This document shows positions 16,617 to 25,980 of a stretch of DNA of 64,000 nt, in pieces. The stretch comes from Planctomycetaceae bacterium (GTDB taxonomy: Bacteria; Planctomycetota; Planctomycetia; Pirellulales; Pirellulaceae). The notes under the pieces are model-generated. The model did not search any database. It was not told the DNA's origin and saw only the letters and a program-made list of their open reading frames with translations. Position 1 is the first letter of the stretch. Every line of letters starts with the position of its first letter. The translations under genes were made by a program, and so were the position numbers. Location: the NCBI GenBank assembly GCA_024642205.1, contig JAHEBQ010000011.1, positions 62,001-126,000 of the forward strand, in the 5' to 3' direction.

Positions 16617-18791
16617 ATGAGTAATCCACCTATCCAGCTTTGCCTTGTTCTTCATAATCATCAACCCGTAGGTAATTTTGACAGGGTTTTCGAAGAAGCG
16701 TACCAGGACAGCTATTTGCCGTTTCTGGAAGTCTTCGAACCATTTGCCGATCTGGCGATTTCGCTGCATACCAGCGGACCGTTGATGCAATGGCTGCAAA
16801 CCAATCATCCGGACTATCTCAACCGGATCGCTCAGCTGGTTGAAGCCGGTCGGATCGAAATTATCGGTGGCGCCTTCTACGAAGCGATATTGCCGATGAT
16901 CCCCAAGCGCGATCGGGTTGGCCAGATCAAGCAGTTTTCCAGGTGGCTGGAAGAACGTCTCTGCTCAAGAATCAGCGGAATGTGGATGCCCGAACGAGTT
17001 TGGGAGTCCTGCCTGACCGAGTCGTTGTCCGATGCGGAGATCAAGTACACGGTCCTCGATGATTATCACTTCCGACGTGCCGGACTGAAGAACGAAGAGC
17101 TGACCGGTTACTACGTCGCCGAAGACGAGGGCAAGACGGTTTGCGTTTTTCCGGGCAGCGAACACCTGCGTTATCTCATACCTTTCTCCGATCCGGAGGA
17201 AACCATTAACCACTGCCGGATGTTGGCTGAACGGTGTCCCGGTAGCGTCGTCGTGTTCGGTGATGATGGCGAAAAGTTCGGGACATGGCCCAATACAAAA
17301 CAGCACGTTTATCAAAATGGTTGGCTGGAGAGTTTCTTTCAGGCCCTGACGGACAACCAGGATTGGCTCAAGACTTCTACGCTGGGCCAGGCCGTTGAAT
17401 CCACGCCACCGCGCGGCAAGATCTACCTGCCGGACGCGAGCTACCGGGAAATGACCGAGTGGTCGATGCCGGTCAACCGGCAAATCGAATACGATGAGCT
17501 CGTGCACCAGTTCGAAAACGACTCTCGCTGGCAACAGATCCAGTCGTTTATCGGTGGCGGATTCTGGAGAAACTTCAAAGTCAAATATCCCGAGTCGAAC
17601 CAGATGTACGCGAGGATGATGTATGTCAGTGAGCTGTTCCAGCGGGCGCAGGATCAGGGCTGCAATCAGCAGGTTCTCGATGTCGCTCAGGACCATCTCT
17701 ACCAGGGTCAATGTAACTGCAGTTATTGGCACGGAGCGTTCGGCGGGATTTATCTTCCGCATCTGCGGAATGCCGTATACCAGCATCTGCTGGCCGCTGA
17801 GTCGTTACTGGAAAACTCGATGGGTCGCCCGGAAACCTGGGTCGAAGCCACTTCCGACGATTACAACTTTGATGGTCGTCCGGAAATCCGACTGGCGAAT
17901 GAAAAAATCGTGACGTGGGTTTCAGCACAGCAAGGTGGCCAGATTTATGAGCTTGACCTGCGCGAGATTGGACATAACCTCGGGTCCACAATCCAGCGTC
18001 GCCCGGAACTCTACCACGCCAAAGTTCTCCAGGGCGAGAATCAAAACGCCGATCAAGCCGCGAGTATCCATGATCTCGTCGTATTCAAACAGGCCAACCT
18101 GGATGAACGATTGCAATACGACTGCCGATTGCGCAACTCGTTGATCGACCATTTCTGGGACGAAGATGTCGATGTGATCTCGATCCAGGAGAGTCGAGCG
18201 GCCGAGCGCGGCAGTTTTGCTGATGGCGAGTACGTGGCGACCATACGACGGAACCCGGGTCGCGTTCAGATCTTGATGACAAGCGAAGGGAATGCCTGGG
18301 GAGTCCCCCTGACGATCAAGAAAGGCATCACGCTTAACGAAGGCGAAAATCTACTGGAAATCGCCTATCTGATCGAGGGTTTGCCTTCAGACAGGACATT
18401 GCATTTCGGCGTGGAATTTAATTTCGCCGGTTTGCCGGATGGACAGGACGACCGGTTTTTCAGCGATCAAAATGGTGAGCGACTGGGGCATCTCGGTTCG
18501 ATTCTGAATCTTGATGAAGCTCAAGCGTTGAAGCTAACCGACGGTTGGCTGGGGCTGGAAGTTGGTGTCACATTCGATCAACCCGGTGGGATTTTTACCT
18601 ATCCCGTTCAAACTGTCAGCCAATCGGAATCGGGTTTTGAGCTCGTGCATCAATCCGTTTGCGTACAGCCTCACTGGTTAATCAAGGGTGATTCAAATGG
18701 TCGCTGGGCTTGCCGAATGAGCCTGGCAATTCAGACCGGCGTGACGGTCGTCGAGCATGATTCGGAAAAAGCGACGGCGGCTCAAAAGTAG
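16617..18791 (+). CDS. GH57 4-alpha-glucanotransferase / alpha-amylase-type glucan enzyme
   Basis: A 724-residue glycoside hydrolase family 57 protein. Conserved region 1 is HNHQP (13-17); GMWMPERVWE puts the nucleophile at Glu126; VVVFGDDGEKFG puts the acid/base at Asp216/217. These positions fit Thermococcus litoralis 4-alpha-glucanotransferase (Glu123, Asp214 as I recall), and the DUF1925/DUF1926-like beta-rich C-terminal half is present (from about residue 400). It probably transfers maltodextrin segments during glucan synthesis or breakdown. The ATG at 16617 is preferred to a GTG eight codons earlier, because GGAA lies about 8 bases before it and MSNPPIQLCLVLHNHQP is a normal start. No signal peptide, so cytoplasmic. 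It belongs with glgA and the galT-like gene. Confidence 0.92.
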   Translation: MSNPPIQLCLVLHNHQPVGNFDRVFEEAYQDSYLPFLEVFEPFADLAISLHTSGPLMQWLQTNHPDYLNRIAQLVEAGRIEIIGGAFYEAILPMIPKRDRVGQIKQFSRWLEERLCSRISGMWMPERVWESCLTESLSDAEIKYTVLDDYHFRRAGLKNEELTGYYVAEDEGKTVCVFPGSEHLRYLIPFSDPEETINHCRMLAERCPGSVVVFGDDGEKFGTWPNTKQHVYQNGWLESFFQALTDNQDWLKTSTLGQAVESTPPRGKIYLPDASYREMTEWSMPVNRQIEYDELVHQFENDSRWQQIQSFIGGGFWRNFKVKYPESNQMYARMMYVSELFQRAQDQGCNQQVLDVAQDHLYQGQCNCSYWHGAFGGIYLPHLRNAVYQHLLAAESLLENSMGRPETWVEATSDDYNFDGRPEIRLANEKIVTWVSAQQGGQIYELDLREIGHNLGSTIQRRPELYHAKVLQGENQNADQAASIHDLVVFKQANLDERLQYDCRLRNSLIDHFWDEDVDVISIQESRAAERGSFADGEYVATIRRNPGRVQILMTSEGNAWGVPLTIKKGITLNEGENLLEIAYLIEGLPSDRTLHFGVEFNFAGLPDGQDDRFFSDQNGERLGHLGSILNLDEAQALKLTDGWLGLEVGVTFDQPGGIFTYPVQTVSQSESGFELVHQSVCVQPHWLIKGDSNGRWACRMSLAIQTGVTVVEHDSEKATAAQK

Positions 18792-18937
18792 ATTGCGGCA
18801 GCCCGGTAGTGCGGGACTCATGGTTCCCGCGCATGCAATCGCGTCGGATCCAACGAATCCGTTTTTAGCGCGCATTTGCCACGACGACGCTTGTTTTTCA
18901 GGCCGTCAGTCAACTCCCATTGGCTCGCGGGCGCGTC

Positions 18938-20848
18938 CTATTGTTCCGAAACCTTCAGTTCAATCCAACTCGCCGATTCCGGGCTGTGAAAAACCTTGTG
19001 GGTTGCCTTGATGAAGTCTCCGGCCGTTGCCTTGAAGATATTGTCCACGTACTTTTGAGGATTGCGATCGATCAACGGAAACCAGCTGCTTTGCACATGG
19101 ATCATGATCCGGTGTCCCGGCTTGAACGTGTGGCAAACGTCCTGCAATGGTAGGTTGACTTCCGTGACCTGATTGGGAACAAACGGTTCAGGTTTTTCAT
19201 AGCTGTTGCGGAATCGGCCGCGAATGACTTCGCTGCGAACCATCTGTTGAAAGCCACCAAACTTCAGATTTGGTTGGGAGCCCCGCACGAATGCGTGATC
19301 ATCCGGATAGACGTCGATCAGTTTAACGATCCAGTCGGCAGCGGTTCCGGTCGTCGAAACATTTAAGTGAGCCAGGATATCGCCCGTGACAGTGACAGCT
19401 TTCTCGAGGGGCGGTGTCTGGAAGACCAACACATCGGGGCGCGCCGACGCGAATCGCTGATCGTCAGACATGTACGGCCGCGGCGTAAATCGTAACTCGA
19501 TATCCGGTCGATCCCGATGAGGAACCGGGTCCGACGGATCACTGACGAATTCGGACGCTGACAATTCGCTCGCTTGCGGGGGTTGAGTCGAAATCGATCG
19601 GTCGCCATGCAGAAAATACTTGACGATGTTTGATTCAGCCGGTGGCCAAGTGGCGAACTTTTTCCAACCCCGCAGGCCAGTGTCGTACATCAGGGCCTCG
19701 AAATTTGGTTGCTCTCCGGTCCCTTTGAGAAAATGCCGAAAAAACGGTGCTTCGATCTCACGCTGATAGAATTCGGAAACCCGCTCACCGAAACTGACCT
19801 TGCCGACGACTGCATATTGGCTCTGCCGCGCCCAATCACCGTGACTCCACGGCCCCATCACGATGGCATTGAACGTGCCGGGATTGTTTTTTTCGATCTC
19901 GCGGTAGATGTGCAGTGGACCATACAGGTCTTCCGCGTCGAACCAACCGCCCACGGTCATGACATTGGTTTTGATGTTCTTCAGGTGGGGTAGAATACTT
20001 CGCTTTTGCCAGAACTCGTCGTAGTTGGGGTGTTCGACCAGCTCTTTCCAGAAAAAGTTATCGTCGCCATATAGTTTTCCGGCCTCGCTCATCGGGCCCA
20101 GGCTCATGTAATAATTCCAGGCGTCGCGCGATGTTGGTTGCAGCGAGCTGTACCAGGCTGTCGGTGTTGGTGCATCGTGCTGATACCCAAAGGTCGCAGT
20201 CGCGACAAAATAACTCAGCAAGTAGGCTCCCTGGTGGTGAAAATCGTCAAAGAAGAAATCGGAAATCGGGGCTTGCGGGGAAGCGGCGACCAGCGCCGGA
20301 TGGTGTTCCGGCAGTGCCGCCGCGGTGTAAAACCCCGGATACGAAATTCCCCACATGCCGACTTTGCCATTGTTGTTCTTGACGTTTTTGAGCAGCCACT
20401 CGATCGTGTCGTAGGTGTCCGAGCTTTCATCGATCGCCGAATCGCCCTCGACATGCGGGCGCATGTTGTCGTAATTGTCTTCCGACATCCAGCGACCGCG
20501 AACATCCTGATGGACGAAAATATATCCTTCCGTTTCCATGTATTGCGACGGCGCTATGCGGCCAGGATATTTCGAATCGTCATAAGGTTGAACGCTGTAG
20601 GGTGTCCGGTTCATCATGAACGGATACGGCCTGGATTGGTCGCGCGGGGTATAGACGGTCGTATACAGCTTCTTCCCGTCTCGCATCGGAATCCGAAACG
20701 ATTGCTTCAGGTAATGCTGCTCAACCGAATTGACCGGTTTTTGGGCGACCGCCTGCGCTGTCAGCGCATCCGAATCAACGATGGTGACCGCAACCGAGCA
20801 AACCAGTAGACACAATCTCATCCAACCGAACGCGGGCAATTTCAACAT
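18938..20848 (-). CDS. Exported CocE/NonD family hydrolase (X-Pro dipeptidyl-peptidase S15-like)
   Basis: A 636-residue alpha/beta hydrolase with a C-terminal jelly-roll, the CocE / alpha-amino acid ester hydrolase / glutaryl-7-ACA acylase architecture. An N-terminal hydrophobic segment (MRLCLLVCSVAVTIVDSDALTAQA) serves as signal peptide. The nucleophile lies in GMWGISYPGFYTAAALP, the Asp in VGGWFDAEDLYG, and the His in GPWSHGDWAR. The C-terminal domain includes LAHLNVSTTGTAADWIVKLIDVYPDDH and the PGHRIMIHVQSSWFPLIDRNPQ block typical of the family. ATG 20848 is chosen because GAGG lies 7 bases upstream; a TTG at 20866 is less likely. The natural substrate (peptide, amide or ester) is unknown. 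Confidence 0.92.
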   Translation of the reverse strand: MLKLPAFGWMRLCLLVCSVAVTIVDSDALTAQAVAQKPVNSVEQHYLKQSFRIPMRDGKKLYTTVYTPRDQSRPYPFMMNRTPYSVQPYDDSKYPGRIAPSQYMETEGYIFVHQDVRGRWMSEDNYDNMRPHVEGDSAIDESSDTYDTIEWLLKNVKNNNGKVGMWGISYPGFYTAAALPEHHPALVAASPQAPISDFFFDDFHHQGAYLLSYFVATATFGYQHDAPTPTAWYSSLQPTSRDAWNYYMSLGPMSEAGKLYGDDNFFWKELVEHPNYDEFWQKRSILPHLKNIKTNVMTVGGWFDAEDLYGPLHIYREIEKNNPGTFNAIVMGPWSHGDWARQSQYAVVGKVSFGERVSEFYQREIEAPFFRHFLKGTGEQPNFEALMYDTGLRGWKKFATWPPAESNIVKYFLHGDRSISTQPPQASELSASEFVSDPSDPVPHRDRPDIELRFTPRPYMSDDQRFASARPDVLVFQTPPLEKAVTVTGDILAHLNVSTTGTAADWIVKLIDVYPDDHAFVRGSQPNLKFGGFQQMVRSEVIRGRFRNSYEKPEPFVPNQVTEVNLPLQDVCHTFKPGHRIMIHVQSSWFPLIDRNPQKYVDNIFKATAGDFIKATHKVFHSPESASWIELKVSEQ

Positions 20849-21085
20849 GGATATCCTCAATGGCAAAAACGAAAATCGTCAAGACAGACATGTTAACCAT
20901 TTTCTCGGACATCAGTAAGCGAACCAGTTTCGTGTATCGAATTTCTGATGGATTCCATGCGATCGGTTTCAGGCCACCGAGGGAGAAATCGTCTGTGGGA
21001 GACCCGCGGCGCCGTTTCGCCCGATCAAAAAAATAGCCATCGCGGGTTGCGATGGCCACCATAGGTTCCGAGATATTCTCGATCC

Positions 21086-21913
21086 TCATCGTTTGGGGCT
21101 GGGTTGAGCCGAACCCGCACCCAAGCCGCCCGCTGGTATCGAAGGCGATGAAAGACGCGGATCCGGAGTCCGGGGCAATTGTCCGCTGTTTGGAATGGCG
21201 GTCGGGATTGCCGGTTGATTTGGTTGGCTCCAGGTGGGAGCGAAACCTGTTCCAAACCGCCGTTCGTCGGGCCAGCCCAGCCCAATCGCATCGTACCAGA
21301 TCGTGTCCAAACGGAGATTAACCAGGTCATCCTTGGCTTTTTTTCGTGATTCAAACTCGGCCCGAAGTTTCTCCAACCGCGCTTCCAGTTCTTTGAGTGG
21401 TGCTTCGTGATGAGAGAGGTACTCATCGTATTGTTCATCCAGAACTTGCTTCATCTCTGCTTTAAGTTCAAGTTTGACCTCTTCGCTCTCGGCCTCTTTG
21501 ATCTTGTTCCGCAGATCCATGATTGCCTGATTCGCGGCGTTGTTGACTCTAGCGAGTTCGGGGTCAAATCCGGGATAAAGACCCGTGGAAAAAATCCCCG
21601 GTTGAGGGTATGCGGTTGGTAACCGTTGGGTTTGCAACTGCTGATTCGCGACACCAAAATTACTTGGTAACGGAGCGACTCCGTAGAATGGGGGAAGGCC
21701 AGCAGGATCAACAGCGATCGAGCCGGTCCCGCGAGGTGCCTGCGTTCGTGTGGCGCTTTGGGCTGACTGTAGATCAGCATTGGTTCGTTCCCGTTGCCGA
21801 CTTGCATCAGCGCCACCAGCCGAGGCCGGATCTTCCTGAGCGCGCGATGGCGATGCGGTTGTAAATATCACCGACACGGCCAGGCACAGTATCCAACAGA
21901 TTCTAGTTCTCAT
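21086..21913 (-). CDS. Secreted coiled-coil protein of the sigma-kinase operon
   Basis: A 275-residue exported protein with signal peptide MRTRICWILCLAVSVIFTTASPSRAQ. The N-terminal half is Pro/Gln-rich and low complexity; residues about 125-205 form a strongly charged helix (AIMDLRNKIKEAESEEVK and KELEARLEKLRAEFESRKKAK) that should be a coiled coil; the C-terminus is again Pro/Ser-rich. No known enzyme family. The ATG at 21913 overlaps the end of the upstream kinase gene by 11 bases, so the two are translationally coupled. It may be an extracytoplasmic partner of the kinase's coiled-coil outer domain; that is inference from coupling and shared helical character. Confidence 0.82.
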   Translation of the reverse strand: MRTRICWILCLAVSVIFTTASPSRAQEDPASAGGADASRQRERTNADLQSAQSATRTQAPRGTGSIAVDPAGLPPFYGVAPLPSNFGVANQQLQTQRLPTAYPQPGIFSTGLYPGFDPELARVNNAANQAIMDLRNKIKEAESEEVKLELKAEMKQVLDEQYDEYLSHHEAPLKELEARLEKLRAEFESRKKAKDDLVNLRLDTIWYDAIGLGWPDERRFGTGFAPTWSQPNQPAIPTAIPNSGQLPRTPDPRLSSPSIPAGGLGAGSAQPSPKR

Positions 21914-23633
21914 CGTTTTTCCCTTTCGACTGGGGTTGGGTTGACGTTTCATTCTCTGGCTCCTTCTGGGAATTCTCTTTTGTTCGCTCGATGAGTTGCT
22001 GCAATTGCAGGTTTTCAAATTCAAAACTCGATTCAAGCGTCTTCAATTTCGAATCCAGCTGGTTCATTTCGGTACGATAATCAGCGGGCGTATCGCTGAA
22101 CCTGCCGGCATTCAGTGGTGCCGTCGAGCGGAGGCTTCGTTCAAGGGCATCCAGGTCTTCTGCCAGACTGGATAGCTCCCTGGAAAACTGTTGGGAAAAC
22201 TCTTCGTACTCGTGGGTGTAAGGAATTACCGATTTTGAAAATGGCGAACTGGCTGGAAGGGTAATATCAGGTGCGGTTCCGGGAGTGACTGCGGATTCAC
22301 CGGCAGGATTTTCCCCGACATGGGATATGGAATCCGAGGTGGCATGGGGAGCCAGACTCCACACCAGCAAGCACAGACCAATGATCGCTCCAGCGATCGA
22401 GGTCCCACCGATCCATGCACGTTGACGTTTTCGACGGGCCGTGAGTATTCGTTTGGGCGGACGCGTCTTGTTGGGCTGTTGCAGGTAGGCCAGATATTCT
22501 TCGAGCGCCTCGAAAACCTCATTGGCCGAAGAAAATCGGTGCCTGGGTTCCTTCTCCAGTAGTTTCTCGATGATTTGAGCGAGCATCGAAGGAATATCGG
22601 AATTGACGGCGGTTGGATGGGCAGGTTGTTCCGTGATGATTTTCTGGATCACCACATAGGGTTTGTCACCCCGAAACGGTTCTCGTCCGGTTGACAGAAA
22701 ATACATCAGGCTACCCAGGCTGAACAAGTCAGAGCGGGCGTCCAGATCGTCTCCCTTGGATTGTTCGGGAGACATGTAATGTGGCGTTCCGGCCAGCCAG
22801 CCGGTCTGTGTCATGCCGGCGTCGTCTGCCGCCCGGGCCAAACCGAAGTCGGTAATCATGACCCGGCTGACCTCTCGCTCGATCAAGATGTTTCCCGGTT
22901 TCACATCACGATGGATCATGCCCTGCTTGTGAGCTGCAGCCAATCCCGCCGCGATCTGCATTGATACGCGTACGACGTCCTTCGGCGAGAGTGGGCCTTT
23001 TTCCGCAACCAGCGATTGCAGCGAATGGCCCGACACGAGTTGCATGACAATATAGGGACGATGCGGCGACTTGTTGACCGAGTAAATCGGTACGACGTTG
23101 GGATGCATGACGGCGGCAGCGGACTCGGCCTCCCGGGCGAAACGTTTGCGGGCAGTGCCGTTGATGGCCAGATGTGGAGACAGGACTTTGATCGCGACGG
23201 CGCGATTCAATTCGCGGTCAAATCCCTTGAGCACGATTCCCATTCCGCCCTGTCCGATTTTTGAGTCGACTTCGAACTGGTCGATCTTGCCCAGCATTTC
23301 GGGATGCGAAGGCGGGTCAAGGATCTTTGTCCAATCGGTAATCCCAGAAAGCGAGTCGTTAACCGGGGACTCGGCTGTGAGTGTCGGTACAACAAACGAC
23401 GTTGTTTGGTTCAGCTTGGAAACGAGTCGCGGCGGCAGTTCGATTTGATCAACGGTGGAGAGGTGAGTGGCCGCCTGGGTCCATAATGCTTCGTCGGCAG
23501 CCAGGGCGGTCAACCGCGACTGGCACGCAACGCAATGTTCGAGATGGGCTTCCAGCTCGTTTTGCTCCGCGATGCTACAGTCGTCGTGAAGCAGTTCGGC
23601 AAGGGGAAAAGTTTCGCAGGGATGTTGGTTCAT
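21903..23633 (-). CDS. Transmembrane Ser/Thr kinase with anti-sigma-type zinc finger
   Basis: A 576-residue protein. The N-terminus has a Zn-finger of the anti-sigma kind (EAHLEHCVACQSRLTALAADEALW, Hx3CxxC, residues about 28-37). The kinase domain (about 118-385) is complete: GQGGMG loop, VAIKVL lysine, HRDVKPGN, DFGLA, GTPHYMSPE and DLFSLGSLMYFL. A basic segment then leads to one membrane helix (IAGAIIGLCLLVWSLAP, about 420), leaving about 140 outer residues that end in a charged coiled coil (EFSQQFSRELSSLAEDLDAL). The gene overlaps the ECF sigma gene by 4 bases and the secreted coiled-coil gene by 11. The kinase may both bind the sigma factor through its zinc finger and sense envelope state; this is inferred from architecture. 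Confidence 0.93.
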   Translation of the reverse strand: MNQHPCETFPLAELLHDDCSIAEQNELEAHLEHCVACQSRLTALAADEALWTQAATHLSTVDQIELPPRLVSKLNQTTSFVVPTLTAESPVNDSLSGITDWTKILDPPSHPEMLGKIDQFEVDSKIGQGGMGIVLKGFDRELNRAVAIKVLSPHLAINGTARKRFAREAESAAAVMHPNVVPIYSVNKSPHRPYIVMQLVSGHSLQSLVAEKGPLSPKDVVRVSMQIAAGLAAAHKQGMIHRDVKPGNILIEREVSRVMITDFGLARAADDAGMTQTGWLAGTPHYMSPEQSKGDDLDARSDLFSLGSLMYFLSTGREPFRGDKPYVVIQKIITEQPAHPTAVNSDIPSMLAQIIEKLLEKEPRHRFSSANEVFEALEEYLAYLQQPNKTRPPKRILTARRKRQRAWIGGTSIAGAIIGLCLLVWSLAPHATSDSISHVGENPAGESAVTPGTAPDITLPASSPFSKSVIPYTHEYEEFSQQFSRELSSLAEDLDALERSLRSTAPLNAGRFSDTPADYRTEMNQLDSKLKTLESSFEFENLQLQQLIERTKENSQKEPENETSTQPQSKGKNDEN

Positions 23634-24298
23634 GTTTCATTCCTTCTGACAAAAGGAAGTCTGGCCGCATCGTCACGCACGGACTCAGTGAGACTGTTCG
23701 AATCCATGAACTGGCAGTGGTGTCCGATTTTCTCTTTCAGTCTGGCCATCACCCGGCTGCGCGCGATATAGATGGCGCCTTTGGTCAGCCCAAGTTCCCT
23801 GGCAACGTCTTCGGCAGAGCGGTTTTCAACGGCGGTCAACCAGAACGCCTGCCAGGATTTCGGCTGAAAGGATTGGTGGATCTTCTCTGCCGCCCATGCG
23901 AATACCTGGCGCTCGTGCTCCAGGTCGAATAATTCTGTTTCCGTAGAGGGATCGGGAGTGGATTGGATCAACTGATCAATGGATGAATCGTCACTGGTCA
24001 AAAGCTGACGGGTCTTCGATCGCATGAATTCGATGACGAGATTGCGGGTGATACGGCTGATCCAGCCTCGAAACGAACCTCGTCCCGGATCGGGATCCCA
24101 GCGATTGATGGCTTTTGCGACCCGTGCCAGGACTTCCTGGGTGGTATCGAGCGCATCGGCCTCTTGAAGTCCGCGACTCCGCGCCAGCCGAAACACCAAT
24201 GGCTGGTAGATTTCGACAAATTCCTGCCATGCGATCGCGTCATCGGATTGGCGCAGCCGGAGGATCAGGCTTAGTCGGGTTTTGGGTTGATCGCTCAT
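23630..24298 (-). CDS. ECF-type RNA polymerase sigma factor
   Basis: A 222-residue sigma70-family protein. Region 2 runs from DAIAWQEFVEIYQPLVFRLARSRGLQEADALDTTQEVLARVAKAI to FRGWISRITRNLVIEFMRSK. Region 4 holds QPKSWQAFWLTAVENRSAEDVARELGLTKGAIYIARSRVMARLKE, a helix-turn-helix for the -35 element. It resembles the planctomycete ECF groups that are encoded next to Hanks-type kinases. The stop overlaps the kinase start by 4 bases (ATGA), so the kinase is made together with its likely target. A C-terminal tail of about 25 residues after region 4 could be a control segment. Confidence 0.93.
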   Translation of the reverse strand: MSDQPKTRLSLILRLRQSDDAIAWQEFVEIYQPLVFRLARSRGLQEADALDTTQEVLARVAKAINRWDPDPGRGSFRGWISRITRNLVIEFMRSKTRQLLTSDDSSIDQLIQSTPDPSTETELFDLEHERQVFAWAAEKIHQSFQPKSWQAFWLTAVENRSAEDVARELGLTKGAIYIARSRVMARLKEKIGHHCQFMDSNSLTESVRDDAARLPFVRRNET

Positions 24299-24463
24299 GA
24301 ATGAAGACTCCTACAGTCTACACGTCTGCCGCGGATCAATCTTTCAGAAAAAGTGATGTATTTTCCATCGCGGGCGCATTCCTGCGCCGGATCCTCCGGA
24401 AACAGCAACGGTAATCAGCAACGCCTGTGGCGACGGGAGCAGAACGGATCGCCGGATCGGGGA

Positions 24464-24502
24464 TAAAAGAAAAAGGCAAGGGAATAAACATTCTCCTGCC
24501 TT
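24464..24502 (-). terminator. Intrinsic terminator after the L,D-transpeptidase gene
   Basis: On the minus strand a stem AAGGCAGGAGAAT pairs with ATTCCCTTGCCTT (13 positions, one wobble and one mismatch) around a short loop, followed at once by TTTTTCTTTTATCC. It starts 28 bases after the stop codon of the L,D-transpeptidase gene. Confidence 0.8.
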
Positions 24503-24529
24503 ATTTGACTCGTTTCCATCCGTTGGCGA

Positions 24530-25888
24530 TCAGCGAAGAATCTTGACGGTCGATCCTTCGCCCAGAATCGCGAATACATCTTGGGCATCTTTGGCGTTCA
24601 AACCAATACAGCCATGATGGCCGTCGATTGCCAGATCGTCGACAGCGTGGATGCAGAGGCTACCGGAGAGGCCGATCCAATGGGGACCATAACCGTTTTC
24701 TGCCGCGCCTGGGGGATAACTGTTTCCGCTTGCATCTCGCCAGCTGTGGCCAACTTCCGATTTGACGAGAACGCGATAGTCACCTGGTTGGGGATTGCCA
24801 GAGACTCCGACGCGGATCGGGTAACGGCCAGCGTACAAATCGCCAAGAAACAGAGTCATGACGTGTTGTTGTGTGTCGATCTCGGCATCGAATGGACCCT
24901 GAACGGCTTTTAACTGGGTTCCCGCAACAACGGCAGCCGGGTTGGAGATTTGACTTTGATTGATGTTGTAAACCAGCTGAGCCGGAACCTTCCAGCGTTG
25001 CCCAATGTCGACCAATGACTCGTTGGCAACCGTGTACGGAGCATCTTCGAGGTGATGCTCCGTCGAGAAAATAACTTTGCCCGCCAATCCATCAAGAAAA
25101 GGGAGCAGCCGCTGACGCTGGGGTCCATTGAGATCAGTCGAATGATAGAAACGCGACAAAAGTCGAAGCGCGTCTCGGTATTTGGACTCAGCAATTAACC
25201 TGTCAACTTGCGGCCAGGCGGCCTGGAAGCTCAAGTTAGCCAGGTCCGGTTCCGCACCGGCGTGCATGACCTCGGAGCCGAAATTCTTCGAACGATCGGT
25301 TGCCAGGGCCTCGTAGGACGAATCAGAAACTGGAATCGTCTGCGAATGGAATTGAGGTGAAAATTCTCCGGATTCAGTTGGCTCCGTGACCGGGCTGTTG
25401 TTCATGGGCGGTTGTATGGCGGCAAAATCGTTTTGCGCAGAAATCTGCTGTTGAACTTTCAGGACATCGATCAACCCTTCGTCTCGTGCGACATTATCGA
25501 TCGGTTGCCGCGCAGGTAGTGCCGAGAGTGGATTTGACGCAGGTGAAGACGGGTTGATGATTCGAGAACCGTTGTCCGAAAACATGTTCGCCGTGTCTCC
25601 CGTTGAGGCAGCCATCTCATTCGCTGCTTCGCCGATTCGGGATGCAGGTTGCTTTGAGTTTGAAAAACCGGGAATGTCAACCTCGGGTATATCGGTCGGC
25701 GGCAACAGTTCGGCATTTGATTGGATCGCATCGATTCCATTGGAATCTGGTTGCCCAGGCCCATCAGAAATTTCGAGGGCCGGAACCATCTCATCGGCAA
25801 CCGGTGACTTGTTCGAAGAAGCTTGGTAGAACAGGAATGAAAGCCCAAGCAATCCAACGGCGACGATGGTGTTTTTCAGTGAATGCAT
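24530..25888 (-). CDS. L,D-transpeptidase with LysM domain (YkuD family)
   Basis: A 452-residue envelope protein. One N-terminal membrane helix (NTIVAVGLLGLSFLFYQ) anchors it outward, and a long low-complexity linker (about 30-230) follows. A LysM-type segment (VANESLVDIGQRWKVPAQLVYNIN) binds glycan. The YkuD catalytic domain occupies about 320-452, with SGSLCIHAV and GHHGCIGLN; the nucleophile is Cys427 beside His424/425. Such enzymes make 3-3 cross-links in peptidoglycan or attach proteins to it, so the gene argues for peptidoglycan in this organism. It is monocistronic with its own terminator. The usual HGCIR arginine is replaced (GCIGLN), a variant also found in other YkuD proteins. Confidence 0.92.
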   Translation of the reverse strand: MHSLKNTIVAVGLLGLSFLFYQASSNKSPVADEMVPALEISDGPGQPDSNGIDAIQSNAELLPPTDIPEVDIPGFSNSKQPASRIGEAANEMAASTGDTANMFSDNGSRIINPSSPASNPLSALPARQPIDNVARDEGLIDVLKVQQQISAQNDFAAIQPPMNNSPVTEPTESGEFSPQFHSQTIPVSDSSYEALATDRSKNFGSEVMHAGAEPDLANLSFQAAWPQVDRLIAESKYRDALRLLSRFYHSTDLNGPQRQRLLPFLDGLAGKVIFSTEHHLEDAPYTVANESLVDIGQRWKVPAQLVYNINQSQISNPAAVVAGTQLKAVQGPFDAEIDTQQHVMTLFLGDLYAGRYPIRVGVSGNPQPGDYRVLVKSEVGHSWRDASGNSYPPGAAENGYGPHWIGLSGSLCIHAVDDLAIDGHHGCIGLNAKDAQDVFAILGEGSTVKILR

Positions 25889-25980
25889 CTCAGTCCTCCA
25901 TGACCGCGTAACGAACTTCCAAGGGATCGGACCCGGTTTCGCAAACGAAATTTGAATTGATGAACGGTTGAGGTTCCGAA

